Numbered from the stretch's first letter, positions 11,813 through 25,100 are shown. The stretch is 64,000 nt of DNA from Numida meleagris (GCF_002078875.1 NC_034413.1:60446433-60510432), one strand, 5' to 3'. Notes: generated by a model not told the origin, from the letters alone. A program made the numbers and translations.

Positions 11813-13355
11813 ACAAGCATAGCAAAATGACGGAATACAAACAAGTTAGCCCTGATACGCAGCATGCTTAAAACACTTTGGTCGGAGAAAAAAGCCTCAT
11901 ACAAAATTGAAGCCACACAGGTAACCATAAAAACAAGCTGCAGTTGCATATGCACCATCCCTTTATGGCTCTGGTATCAAATCAGCTTCATTTAACTGAT
12001 AAAAAGCCTCTTTGATTTATCTAAAATTTCTGAATGTTAAGTTGAACTCCGGTCATTTCTCAGTAAAAACTGAGATATTACAGATAGATCATTTCAGAGT
12101 TAAATGAATTAAATCATGAAGTTCTGAACTCAGAGCCTTGAAGATTCCACTCTACATTACTGAAATCAATAGAAAATTTCCCAAAGATCTCATATGGATG
12201 AAGACAATGACCCTCTCTCCTCTGACAGCATTTGAAGTCGATATGAATAAATGAATCAATACTGACAATAGCTAGGTAGGTTTAAAAGTTTATGCAAAGC
12301 ACAGCATATTAACTATGAGAACCAAACAGGAAAATTTTGCCCATTTATCTTTTTTTTTTTTAAATAACCTTTTATTACTATTTGATTTGATGCAGAATTA
12401 AGTCCAAAATGTTATGTTCTACTTACACAGTATTTCTTACAGCTGTATTTTGTCACTAATGTGCAAAACAGATCTTGGAATAACATTCTTCAGCTTTGAC
12501 TACATATGTAAGAGCTTCTTTCTCACTTTCAATACGCATGCACAATTATTAAATTACTACATATGGGAAAAGGGCCTGGAGATAAACTACACTTAATTAT
12601 GTCTGAGATGACAAGTTTTTCATACAACGAACAATGTATTTGGTTGAATACATATGACATGGTATTTGATCAGAAACATTAACTATCCTGTTTTTATCCT
12701 TGTGCAGAAAAAAATCCTGCATGTGTAAGCGTAATGAGATTTTTCTATTCATACTGTGCACCCAAGCTGTATGATAGTGATGGCTCCTTAAAAGCTTTAG
12801 CTTTTCCATTTCTGTCTGCTTGAAAGTCGTCTATGAAATGGCACGTGCAACTTGTTAACTCATGATTAAGAGTGCTGAATAAAACCTGTACAAAAAAGAT
12901 CTTTTATCTCTTCACTGGAGGATTTAAAATAGAAATGACATTGTACCTACTTGCAAGAAAATCAGATTGTGGATAGATTTACTCAGCAACAAGCTACAGT
13001 GGTACTGACTACTTCACTGTGACTTAGAAAACAGAAGCTTGCTCTCCCATAAATTACCATCAGTGCTGTAAAGTAAAGCACAGCAGCCCCACACAAGCTG
13101 ATTTAATGAAACTGAAAAACAACCAAATTCAGGCTACACTATTTTTGTACTAATAGTGAAATGCTGAGAACCAGAATTGAAGCATGCAGAAGAAAACAGA
13201 AGGGAAACAGGGTTGGAAATAGGGAGCGTGTCAGGAATCTAACAGAAGACAGGAAACAAGCTCATTTCACCTGGCAGCGTCTTGAAGGGGCAATGAGAAC
13301 AAGGAAAAAAGGAAAAAAATTGACCCTTAAAGCTCCAATGCCTACAAGTACTCAC

Positions 13356-13463
13356 CAAGTGGAGGAAAGCCCCGAGCAGGGCTTGTATCTCGACTGCTCT
13401 CACGGCTGGTATCACGGCTGCACCCCTGACTCATGCTGGGTCGGGGGATACGACTGCTCCGTG
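13356..13463 (-). CDS. CLASP1: CLASP1 exon, linker with second SxIP motif and phospho-rich RDTS repeats
   Basis: This 108-nt exon has acceptor GCATGCTAG and donor GTGAGTAC. It codes [20 protein letters not shown] and [16 protein letters not shown], then 1 nt. S-R-I-P is the second SxIP motif. The following [14 protein letters not shown] is equivalent to the CLASP2 region phosphorylated by GSK3 after CDK priming, which lowers microtubule binding (family knowledge). Phase 1-1, so skipping would remove the motif and its regulatory serines together. Confidence 0.96.
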
Positions 13464-16106
13464 CTAGCATGCAGCATGGAGAGTTTCAGAGAAGGTGAAC
13501 AAGTTTAATGAGGACAGAAAAGCTCAAAGTCAAGTCACATTTCTGTTAGTTACGGTAATTATTACATTAGTAATCATCAGTTCCAGCAGCCAGCTCAGGC
13601 TCTTACAAACCAACTATGTTACATGCTGAGCTGTGTTTGTGATGTGAAATTTCATTAGTATTAAGTGCTGGTTGATAGTATCCTTGTTTCTTAAGCAATC
13701 CAAGTTTTGTCATTCAAGTGGAGTAGATCTTCAGTCATTTAGGGAAGCTCTACAATTACAAAGCATGCAAAACAGATGAAGCTAAAAGAAACCCTCATAA
13801 AAGATTTTTTCCTTAATTAAAAGATAAACACCCTTCTGGAACAAAGAAGAAACATTTTAAACCAGATTAAAATGTTTAAGAAGTCAATCTCAATACCCAT
13901 ATAATATCTTTGAATATATTTAGTTTTAGCAAGGATAACTTTGTCCTGAACAAATAACCTAAGGAAAAAAAAACTGTACATACTAAAGAGACTTTTCTCT
14001 AACAAGTAATACTAGGAAAAATCATTCAGAACCTAAATACCTCAAAGACAGCTTAGAAAGCGGTTTTAATTTTAAGATAGCAGCAGCTTCATTATTTTTT
14101 TTCTTAAACAATAGCTGTCTAACTTCTGATCTTCAAACATATCTAAAACCTTACATTTATGGTTGAGACACATGCACACACAAGGAGAGCCTTTAACTAT
14201 ATCCTTTACTTTGACAAAACCCTTCATCAGCAAGACTTATCTGTGGTCTGGCAGCTATAAAGTGTTCAATTTCCCCAAAGCCTAACAGGCTTCTGTCTAT
14301 CAGCCATGTCACAGCAACTCATATGCAGCCTTCGTTTGGCCAAATGCAGAAGGCAGAAGATCAAGTGGCTTTCACAGCAAAAAAGCAATCCCACTTACTT
14401 CATATGACATTTTGTTCATGGAGGAAAAACAGAACTAGTGCTTTGAGAAAGTTACTTAACATTATGGATTTGAATTTTAGTTTTTGTAAAGAGAACCATT
14501 TATTCCTATGCAAATTCTTTGCCACTGATATGAAAGATGATAGCAACATGTTATTAAAAAAGCTCTACGCTCAGTAGAGAATAAAACATTTTTGGATGCA
14601 AAAATGGCAACTAACTGTCACGAATTTACTTTTAAAGAACTTAAGTGCTTCTGTGGGCTCATCAAGAAAGGAGATCACACATTTATGCAGCTCCTCTTTT
14701 TGATGAGGAGATTTATGTATACGAGAAAAACCATGCCAGAAAATGTCTGATTTTGAATGGTCACTTATGCCTTGGGTGTATTAATATCCTTTCAAGCAAA
14801 ACAGTACAGAACACAATAGAAGCTTCCATATTTAAGCTTTAAATTTTAAATATAAACTACTGCCAGATGCTTGGTTTGTCATATCCCTCCCAGATTTGTA
14901 AAACCCAACTAATAACTCTTAGATGAATTAATGGTTCTGATGGTTGAACTTCGATGTCAAGACAATAGAAGATGAGACAGTGACCAAGCTGATTTGATCA
15001 CTATAAAAAAGCCTATGTGAATTAGATGGTCATGTAATAAATAAGGCAGACTAAATAATGAAGATGTTGAACTTAGGGTCCACAAGTACAGTAATCCCAC
15101 GTCAGGCTTACAGGAATAAAGCTGTAAGGTGAACTACAGATGGAAGTAACAATCTGAAGTCTTCCACACAAATACTTGCTTCAAACTGCAGGCTTTCTAG
15201 AAGCTAGTTCCTCATTCTTGGGTCTCATGCTTCTATGTAGATAATGGTAGCCTTCACATCATGCTTGCACAAGCAGTCATTTCTCTCAAGAGATTTGTCA
15301 GTCTTTTCTATAATGCAATCTTAAGTCCAGCAAAGGCTGTTCAGCGAGAGGGAGTTGTGAATGATTAAAAAAATTAATTGACGTACACAGTACATCCTCC
15401 TTCCATTACCGATAACAGCAGCAGTATGAAGTATGAAGACAAAGCACTTAATTTCATTAAAGCAGTCTAATAAGACAATGCCACAGATGAACCACAATAT
15501 TGACTGCACAGAGAAAACCCAAAAGCAAACAGTGTATTTCATGAGCAATGGTCCAAAGATTTACATGTTACTGAATAGAGAAATATAACCAAAGAAAAAA
15601 AAAGAATGGACTGAAAAGAACAAAATGATGAGTCTGTTGTGGACTCCCAGGCATCTGCCCCACCTTTTTTTTTTTTTTTTTGCCCTTTTGTGTAGAGAAG
15701 ATTGCATACCAGTTATTCAGGGTATTTTCTTCAGGCACTACCAGAATTAAGGGCCAGAAGCTCTGTCATTTAGACAAGTTTCTCATATACCCAAAGCCTG
15801 TCTGTCTTTGCAGCGCAGGCAGCAACGGAAGCCAAGACAGACAAGACAAGAATTTCAGAATACCCAAACTCCACCAGCAGAACTCGGTCATTCCCCTGTT
15901 TATCAGTTTACCACTTGGGAGAAGCCTGCATTTCATTAAGGTGCAGTTTTTAATGATTTCTAAGTAGGTCTGTAAAGTCTATAAATGCTGCCAAAGCAGC
16001 CAATGCCAAGCATAGCAGTAGGGTACACCCAGCAGAGGCAAGTAAAGAACTGCCTTCCACTTTCCAATAAACACACAGCATAGCTACTGATGGAAAAACT
16101 GTGTTA

Positions 16107-16137
16107 ACAGTTAGTTAACAATGTGTTAACTAACTGT
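16107..16137. repeat. Perfect 14-bp inverted repeat, 3-nt loop
   Basis: The left arm ACAGTTAGTTAACA (16107-16120) and right arm TGTTAACTAACTGT (16124-16137) are exact reverse complements separated by ATG. Each arm includes a GTTAAC hexamer. Function is unknown; it is intronic. Confidence 0.9.
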
Positions 16138-17529
16138 GCCTGCATCACTTTCTGAAGAACAACATTATCTCAAATCTCTTGCTTCTTTCAGATCCAACTG
16201 GCAATCAAAGATCTGGCTCCTCACCTTCTAAGCTCAGAATCTTGGAGTCATGGAAGCTATATCCCCACTCTGATGACGGGCTCGAGGGGAGGAGCAGGTA
16301 GCTGGCCTTCAGCACACACACACGCTGCAATAGCTGTCAGGATACACTGCCTACTGCATCCAGCAGCACCCATCTCCAAGGCTTCCAGCAAACGAGAGAA
16401 ATATAAAAGAGTATACTCCATGGATACCTGTGGTCAGCAATGAAATTAATCTGACAACAAACTACTGATGCTTACAGGCATCCACGTGCAAGGCTCTATT
16501 AGCTTGTCACTGCCTTTGCTTTCCAAAAGGCCAGATAAACTCCAGTGGGTGGCTGTTGTATAAAGCCCCACCCCACGCATGGACTTACATTGTGTGCTTA
16601 CTCTTGCACACACGCAGCACTGATCCAGCTGCAACTCCTAGTCACCCTTGCAAAATACTACACATCAACTCAATGGATGAGTTATGAACAGGATCCAGGA
16701 ATCACCCATTTGGAACAGCTTGATCTGCAAGATTATTCAACACGCTCCGCGCCACAACATGACCGTGTAAGTTAAGAGACGCTTCAGCCCATGGGTTAAT
16801 CCCACAGAGTTTAAAGGATTGTACATACATTTGATGCTGTATGTGAGCTCAAGTATTTGAATTAGAGTGTGAAAAAGTTTATTGGCATACTTAGGATCAA
16901 GGTGAATGGGAGTCCATTTAATGAAATGAGTGAGCGAAAGAAATGTGTCACAGAAAGACAGAGACTGAAGCAACACAACAGGAAACAAAAACTGTAGCTA
17001 CTTATAAGTCATAAATACAATGAGATAATGGTATAAAGATCAAAAGTTACTTTCATTCAAACCAATTTTATCATACTCAAAATTTGATAAAGAGACCATT
17101 TCTGCAACTGAATGCTAAAGGCAACACAAGTGTTAAACTACTGCTCTCACAAGAGCCTGAAAGAACAGACTTTTGTCAGTCATCAACCTGGGGATGGGTG
17201 GAAAACATACATCTGATAGATGTCAGAGTTCTCTCGCTCTCAAACAACACTGTGTTAACGGACAGCACGTCAGAGCAGTGAGAGATATATTACGCTTCCA
17301 AAGGATTTCACGGCTCCCATAATATACCTGAAAGCAGGCAACCCAAGAGTGAGGATTTTACACAGTTAATTCCCTTCAGATGCTCAACACTGTTTCAAAT
17401 CAGACCACATAACATGATGGTAAACTTAAGCATATTTGAGGGTACTAACCATCATTCTTCATTTACTTTCAAAAACTATGTTCTTTTGCAGAGTGATAGC
17501 ACAACTGCTTCTAATATTTGGAAAGCACT

Positions 17530-17564
17530 ACATTTTGTAGTTACAAAATTACATTTTGTAATTA
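17530..17564. repeat. Nested A+T-rich direct and inverted repeat
   Basis: ACATTTTGTA occurs at 17530-17539 and again at 17551-17560. Between the copies lies TACAAAAT (17542-17549), the reverse complement of ATTTTGTA. The short stretch can therefore fold with either copy. Confidence 0.75.
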
Positions 17565-18624
17565 ACGAACAGAAGAGCACAATGCATTCATAGAGAAGTC
17601 ATAAAATAGATCAGACTAGGAACACCATTAAAATTGGAAAAGTAATCATGGTAACCATGCAGTATTTTTAATGACTCCTAACAGCACGTACACACAGGTG
17701 CTTTAAGTGCATTTCAGAATACTTGAATAAGACACTTCTCTTAAAATGCTCTAAATAGAAATGTAGCTTACATTTATAATGCAGTTGCTAATCTAATTAA
17801 AAATTTAATTGCCAGCACTAAGGTTATTATTTCAATCAATTTAATCTACCAATAAATTTTTTGAAGATACAAAATACAGTAACAGTTATTTAAAACTATG
17901 TGAACTTCAAGCTTCTGAAAACATTTCCATTTCAGAAATGAAAACAATATTTACTTGCTTAGCCCACTGAATATCTCTCTTTTTTTTTTAATTTCAATTC
18001 AGGTACACAAAAATTTCCATATGATGATGCTTACCCACCTGTTTATAAAAAAAAGAGTCTGCTGATAAATTTGAAAATAGAAATTATTATTTCCACAATA
18101 GTCACTAAGACAAGAACTTTGGAAGCAGAATAATTAAAGCGTAAGTTTAAAATACCATCTAAGAAAGTAGCTCCAAGATATTCCAGACAAGAAGCAAACC
18201 ATTTCAGCTGCAAAACTTGTTAAATAATCACAGAAGGTGCTCACCATCCTTGATTCCAGCTAAGTGTGAAAATTGCTCAGCTGGTCTTAGGACAAAGCCA
18301 CTCACGTAAATGAGGTATTTTTGCTTTGATAGTTATTCAAGGCAACTGTTTTTGCTGCCTGATCTAAAAACGTCACTCATGTTGTATTTCAAACAGGAGA
18401 TATAACGTCTTCAGGCATTTTGAAACTATGGCTCAACCTGGAACATTAGAAGTGCTTTCCTACAAGCCACAATAAATAATCGTGCATTTCTGGAAATAAA
18501 ACATTAACCTGCCAGTTGGGGAATTCAGAAGACACACAACAACCACATACATGTTTCCTGTTCAACAGGAAAGCCCATTCTTTGAGCACGCTGGCCAACG
18601 TGTCACTGCAGTAACTATTCTTAC

Positions 18625-18792
18625 CTAGTCCTATTCTGTTGGGACTTGTCTCTCGACTGCATCCCTGGCTCCGGGGGATCTTGCTGCGCTTCTCCGAAGA
18701 TGATGGCACAGGTTGAACTCTGGATGTTCCACTGCCCAAGCCCCCATAGGCGCTTCCTAACAGCTTACCCGGAGAACTAGACCGACTACCAG
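18625..18792 (-). CDS. CLASP1: CLASP1 exon, linker with first SxIP motif (SKIPRSQGCSRETS)
   Basis: This 168-nt exon has acceptor TCTCCTAG and donor GTAAGAAT. It codes AGSRSSSPGKLLGSAYGGLG, SGTSRVQPVPSSSEKRSKIP and RSQGCSRETSPNRIGL, then 1 nt. S-K-I-P within a basic/Ser context is the first EB1-binding SxIP motif, which in the family recruits CLASP to growing microtubule ends. Phase 1-1. The middle (SAYGGLGSGTSRVQPVPSSS) differs most from the recalled human sequence. The long open frame that surrounds this exon (19168 to 18446) is largely intronic. Confidence 0.96.
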
Positions 18793-21700
18793 CTAGGAGA
18801 GAACCAGAAATGAGGAAAACAGTTAAAAAAAAGCAAAACCAACAAACCCAACATCTTAAACACCCCGATGGCAAAACTGGAACACAATTAGCTCTAACAG
18901 CATGATCCAAAGCACACAGAAAATTAATGGGAGTGCTTCCCACAGGCTTTAGGAGGATGACTGAAGAAAGCCCGTGGACAATAAACACTGACATTAGCAA
19001 TTCTGTACATATGAATGGTGCTACCCAATCAAGATCAAGACCAAAACAGACACTGCAGTGCAGGAATACTCTACGCTGAATTTCAGTGAGCTTCTGGAGA
19101 TGCCAGGAGCACCCCTGCAGCAGCAGCATGGGCTCCATAGGCTGCTTTGCCTCAACAAGCAGCAACAAAAGTTAGCTCACATGGAGTGCCGTGCAGCAGA
19201 AAAACAGCTTTTGGTACAGGTAAGCTGCTGCAAGGTAGTTCAGTCATCTTCATACCATGCTACAGTGGCAACATTATATTCCTACAGTAATTCAGTGAAG
19301 AAAAAAAAACACTACCAACAAAAAAAGAACACAGCCTCAACAGTAGCAAACCAGCATGTTGAAGGGTAAACCAACTAACCCTGTCACATTTATAGAGATG
19401 CTGGTTTACCCGGGTCTGACTAAAGCTAATTAGTTATTCATCGGCTGGAGAAAGGATATTTAACAAGCTGAATAGTTGACCTGGTTTATTTTTCCTTGTC
19501 TGTTTGAATTGTTCATGGCAAGTTTACATTTTTTTAAGCCATGATGTCTAGTCTGCTGACCACAATTTATTTACAGTATTTACATTCCAGTTGCAGACAT
19601 TTGTCTGAAGTATTCATGCTGTCTAACTCAATTTGTTGAACAATATAATTATTTTTATCCAGGGAATCTTACTTTTGTAACATGTTTCTGTTGAAAATTA
19701 AGTAAAGTTGGCTTTAAGGTAACCAAGGAACTATGAAACTAAGGGATTTAAGACCCTTTTTTGTTTCTTTAGGTATACAAAAGACACACTGAACATTTGC
19801 CTTTGCCATTCCTAATATCCAGCATTTTGTTGTTGTTGCTGGAATAGCAAAGAAAATCACATCTAAAAAAGGCTGCAAAAACGTTCCCTGGCAAATTCAC
19901 ATTTTGAACAAATATTCAAGTTGCTTGCTTTCTAAAAAGTATCTACACATCTCAAATATTTAAGTCCCAAATACCGTTATGTTTACTAAGAGTTAACTAA
20001 GAGATAAAGGGTGTTCTTCTGTCTTAATTTAGAGAAGGTACACAAGTTTACTAATCTGATGGACAATACCATGAAAGCATGTATTATAACTTGCATGCTC
20101 CTCTCATTTATTGAGAAAGTGAATCAAATTGTGTATTCCAATATAGTATGTGGTTCTGGGTCATCATCCCCCCCTCCCCCCCAAGAAGTGAGAACAGTTG
20201 TGAAAGATGCCAGTTTCTCTCACAGCATCCACACCCTGAAAGCCAATACTCCCCCCAGTTACACTGCTGCACTCACTGATGTCAGTGGAGTCTCACTAAA
20301 ATAACTGTAAGAGGAATTTTGTGCATGAAGTTTAAGCTCCAGGAGCTTCGCTGCAATGCCTGTAACGAGCCGGCTTCAATACACAATTTATGCTTACCAT
20401 GTTTGATCACTATGAGAAATCTAGGTCATTTGCCATACATATTGATTTTCTAATTTTAGGAAAATGCTTTTTAAGTCTTGATAACTAGGAGAGAATGAAG
20501 GAAGCTAAAAGCTTAGCAGTTAAAAAAACTGAAGGAAATAATGTGAGAAAGCAAGAAAGGGAAAATGTTTCTTACCACCAGCAGGATTAGCTGATCTGGA
20601 TCCTTGATTATGAGGGCAGACCAAAGGACAGGCAAAAAGTGGATTAAAAGACAGGAAGACAATACAGCGTTCAGCATGCAGTTTATGCTATACACAGACA
20701 GATTTATTCACAAATGTGCCACGCCAAGAGCCCCTGCAGAATGCAGTGAGTTAATGTGCAAATGCAAGTGATTTAATTTCCAAAGGCTTAACAGCTTCTC
20801 AGCAATATCAGCCCACACTGAGACCCAAGTTCTGCTTTAAGTTATACCCCAAGCCCATGCTGTAAAACTGAAACAAAGCTACAAGTGCGTAGGCATACAA
20901 GTTTGGTCCTGTGAACATATCATATATTAATTCATTATTTACTTCATGTAATGCTTGGCTTAGGAGATTAAAGATCACATCTAGTTATGCTAGGCTGGAA
21001 TCAAGACTCAACAAAATAGACCAACAACAAGTACAGATGTGACTATCCTACAGCCTCATAAGAGCATTGCATGAAAAAAATTAAACCCATACTGTTTGAA
21101 CCACTCCAAACTTCCTTAAATATATCTGAAACTTGTCTTATCTGATCATTTTTCACTAAAGTAAAAAATTAAAAATATTTTTAAAAAGATAATTTATGGC
21201 TTTGAATCAAGTTTTAGCTTCTAAACTATAGGAATTCAGATCAGAATACCAAAGCCCCAGTTGTTTCATGAATTCAATGTAAACACTTCCATTCAGCCCC
21301 ATCCTAATTATAATACTTCTCTCTTCAGCCATCCCTGTTTATCATAATGATATAAACTGCTTTCCCATACCTTCAGCATGATAGAGCAAAGCAATGATGG
21401 CATGAACAGAGCAGAGCTTTTGAATATGGCAAAACAACTTGAGAGGTTTCTGCCTCCCCCTACAATTTCTTTTGAGGTTTGAGTGACAAAATTCTCTTTA
21501 GACACATGACAAATATGCAGCAACACCGTATGCACGGCTCCTGGGAGAAACCACGGCTTGTAAGGAAGTCAGGGAGCACGGATGCACCAAGTGAATAAAG
21601 AGAGCAGAACCATCTCTCCCATCTCCACAGAAAGTAGGTAGTGCTCGCATATATAGCACGCATTAACTTTAGAGAGTTCATGTTACACATACAGAAATAT

Positions 21701-22046
21701 AGTAACATAAGCAGGAGAAGCTTGACAGGGCAAGAACCCAGGACAGCAATTAGCTACAGACAGAGGGCATCTCAGTGGGACCCAGTACAAGTTTAGTCTA
21801 GTGTGTCACAAAAATCTGCAATTCTGCTGCACAATAGGTTAAAAAAGCAGCAACTAAAAATTCTGACTTGGTGCCCTGTCAGTAAGAGCATACACTGAAA
21901 GCTAGCTAAGCAGGGATTCATTACGTTACATGTCCAAATATTATTAACAAGACGTGAGCCCAATTCTCAGCTGATGCTACCACAATTCAAGAGAAATGTA
22001 CTAATAACTATTCGTTCTCCTCCCCCAGAAATAAAACACTTCTTAC
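18793..22046. other. CLASP1 introns flanking the 27-nt microexon
   Basis: These are introns of 1,783 nt (18793-20575) and 1,444 nt (20603-22046) on either side of the microexon. They are A+T-rich with a C-rich run near 20168-20182. No other exon or transposon is recognised. Confidence 0.85.
20576..20602 (-). CDS. CLASP1: CLASP1 27-nt microexon (RSRSANPAG)
   Basis: These 27 nt lie between acceptor ATAATCAAG and donor GTAAGA. They code RSRSANPAG, counting the split first codon, and leave 1 nt of Ala/Gly. The residues match the human CLASP1 segment SQSQ-RSRSANPAGAGSRSS (recalled). The acceptor is weak: AAG instead of CAG or TAG, with purines just upstream. That favours regulated inclusion. Two TGC triplets lie upstream within the pyrimidine-rich stretch. 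Skipping keeps the frame. Confidence 0.88.
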
Positions 22047-22154
22047 GCTGGGACTGGGAAACCACTTTAGCCCGGCTGCGGCCTCGGGTATCAGCAGGCG
22101 TTGAGGTGACGCTGGTGGCACTGCCAGAGCTCTGTCTCCTCGTACGAATTCGAC
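22047..22154 (-). CDS. CLASP1: CLASP1 exon, linker (RIRTRRQSSGSATS...)
   Basis: This 108-nt exon has acceptor TTCCTTCAG and donor GTAAGAAG. It completes Gly, codes RIRTRRQSSGSATSVTSTPA and DTRGRSRAKVVSQSQ, then one base (C). Very basic, phase 1-1. The final C gives Arg (CGA) if the 27-nt microexon follows, or Pro (CCT) if that microexon is skipped. CpG content is higher than in the flanking introns, as expected for coding DNA. Confidence 0.95.
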
Positions 22155-25100
22155 CTGAAGGAATGCAAAGACCAAACTGTTAACAGGTTTCTCCCAGAGG
22201 CAACAGCAGTTTTTAAACCATCATCTGTTCTAGGCTTGCAGCATTGCTATGCACACAACCAGGATTCAGAAGGCAAATTTTACAGGAACACGCAAGATCT
22301 CTCATTAGACTGGCTGAAGATGAGGAACAAGTGGTAACACAGTGATGGCCTACACATCCAAACCCCTTTTTGTTTCAGTAATGCTATCAGCTGGTTCAAT
22401 TAAAAAAATGCAACCTCTCTTGTGCCTGTGCTTCTGTTCTATAGCACCTTCTTTACTAAAGAACGATCACAAGAAAATTCAGTTATCTAAATGCCACTCC
22501 TTATATAAAGTAATTACTTTCTGATAAGCTGATCCCCCTTTCGTGGATAGGCACAGCAGCCGCAGCCACAAATTCCATCGCTGGGATTTCCAGATCTCAG
22601 CTCGGCGCTTTCCGTCCTGCTCTCCATGCGCACGCCAGCACGCACTGCAGTGAGGCTGTCAACTCTGCCCAACCACGCTTTTACTCCAGCCTTATTCACA
22701 TCTCCCTGCTGTTTATAGAACCCTTGTATTTATACCTAGGTCAGTGTAACTTTACTAGTAAGGGTGATTCCCCTTTAACACAATCAACATAGTGGAAAAA
22801 ACACTCTGCGTGTCTGCCCTTTATGTAGGCAGAGAATGGATACAAAGTCTCAAAGTGTTCTTGGTCCTTTTTCTGTCCTTTCCTCATGAAAAAGCCACAG
22901 TAATTTGAGCTAGAACAGCTTATAAGGTCATCAGTTCATCCCCTTCCTGGGGCAGGGCTGTTTCCCTCAGAATGTTCTTTCCAGAGCTAAGGTTCAATTA
23001 TCTGTCTCTAGCTAATAGAAAAGAAATGATAATTAAGAGCAACACAAAGAAAGCCTCCACCAGCACTTTCAACAACTCTGCTCTCTGCCAAATCTGAAGC
23101 TGTTTCTCAGGACTAATGCCAGGGCTATCCTGCATTCAGAGGATGATTTCAAGTTTCGGGCATAATAATAAAAGGAAAAACACAACAGGTAAGAGAACAG
23201 TCTTGACAACTGCGTCCACTAATTAGATATTTATCTCCCACCCCGTGTCCCCGCCATAAGCAAAGAACTACAAACAAGAAGATGTATACCCCCCACTCAA
23301 AAACCATGGAAGGTACATGTGCAGAACAAGACAAGGGCAAGCAGCCCCAGGCTGAGCAGACCAGGAGCTCTGTTCCTTTGTCTGAGCTCTCAAAATATTC
23401 ATAACAAGGGCTGCAACTTTCAGATAGCCAAAGTGACAAGGAAACGTTTAGCTCTGAGAAGAAAGCCTAGACTTGTTTTCAGGGGAAAAAAAAGCCTAAA
23501 AGGCAGCTGTATTTTACACCACACCTCGTTTTAAAATCAACTCAGTAGGCTTACAGAGCTATATTCTAAAGAGAGCTAAGGAGCGAGCCAAGATGAAGTG
23601 AGCCAAGAAAGAAGACTATATTCAAACCACTATTTATAAATGTGACAGAAAAAAATGATTAGCACAAAACTGGGAAGACACAAACTGACTGGCAGCAGCT
23701 GGGGTACAAAGCAAACAAGAAGTTAAACTCAATCGGTGTAAGGAAGCAAATGGAATTGACCATCCACCCTTCCACAATGCCAGCAGAAAGCCTGGAACTC
23801 GAGTTGGAATTCAAGGCCCAGTAACAGACAGCAGTGGCAAACACTGTGACGCATATGGGCCATGAATGGGTGAGAAGAGACTGATGCTTCCTTTTAGGCA
23901 CTTGAAATTCTCACCATTACCTGCTCTTCCTGCATCTATTAAATTAGGGTGGGTTTTTTTTTTTTTTTTGGTTTTGCTGTTGTTTGGTTTTTTCTTCATC
24001 AAGTAGTAACTAAGAACAAAGAGAAAACTGGGACAAAATATAGTGACTGACCAATCTTGAGGAAATACAAAACCGAAATAGAATAAAGAAAAATCAAGAT
24101 CTGCTTCCGATGTCAGTTTTTTGGACTTCAACAACAAACTGAACCAAAAAGTCAAACTTAATTAACATGCAACTGTTAGCAAGATTAGAAAGTACTCAGT
24201 CTTATTTTGAAACCCCTAAGGGTCAGCAGATGGACTCCTACCAATTTCAACAGTTTCTGAAAGAACGCTCATGAGGAAGATGCTGCCTCATTCTGGACTC
24301 GTATACTTTGGCCTGAACTCTGACGTGGCCTAGTATGTGTCAGGGAGAAGGGTGGGACAAAAAGTTGCTCTTGAGAAGAGTTATGAAGTCCCATTACTTT
24401 AGACAAATCCATGAGACAAAAATGGAGAGGGACCTGGGATATCTCCAAGTTAACTGACCTTCACACACGCATGCACAGCCCTTATGTAGTCTTACGATAT
24501 CCAGAAACTGCTTGCTTTTATAGTAATGACAGATGAATCAGTAACTACCTGGATAGGTAAAACCTCAAGGTTTTAAGGTTATGGTTTCCTAGTATATATG
24601 TTAAAACGTTTGTTTACACAACACAAATGTCTCTATTATGTATCCTTAAGCATTCCATCTGCAAACAAGAGTCTGCATTCATATCCATATTTGCACGCAG
24701 GACTGTGTCATTTAATCCCTATCATTCTACCACAGATAAAAAATGTCAAGATCAGAAATAATATAGCAAAAGTTAGGCATTTTGTTGTTGTTACATGCAA
24801 ACAAATCCCTCCCCTCCTACACAATTCTTTGCTTTTCAAATAGGTTTGTCTGTATACAGCTCAAACTGCAGATGCAGCAATTCATATTTTATAGCCATTA
24901 CTTTTCTGCTCTTCTTAAAAAAACTACTTTATCCTGAGAGCAGCAGCACAGCAAATGAACAGATAAAGACTGCCCCAACTGGTTTCCAAAAAGCATTAAA
25001 GTATTACCATTTACAAAAGCCTTTGATCTAAATTTGACATGCAAATGTGACACTTAGATGGTACGGAAAGTATTTTGAAAGACTCCATATATATGCTTTG

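Larger units (their letters stand above)
9311..13355. other. CLASP1 intron with one CR1 fragment
   Basis: This 4.0-kb intron upstream of the 63-nt cassette contains the CR1 fragment at 10881-11060 and an A+T-rich short tandem repeat at about 11767-11812. No further exon was found. Confidence 0.85.
13464..18624. other. CLASP1 intron
   Basis: This 5.2-kb intron lies between the two SxIP exons. It holds a poly-T run near 15666-15681, a short CA run near 16314-16322, a perfect inverted repeat at 16107-16137 and a nested A+T dyad at 17530-17564. No exon or transposon is recognised. Confidence 0.85.

Noticed and set aside
18446..19168. The longest open frame in the window (240 codons, minus)
   Set aside because: Only 18625-18792 is CLASP1 coding. 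The rest runs through splice acceptor and donor into introns and has no similarity.
22915..22990. Possible old CR1-like 3' end (AAGGTCATCAGTTCATCCCC)
   Set aside because: The resemblance is limited to a few short words. It could be chance without a repeat-library comparison.
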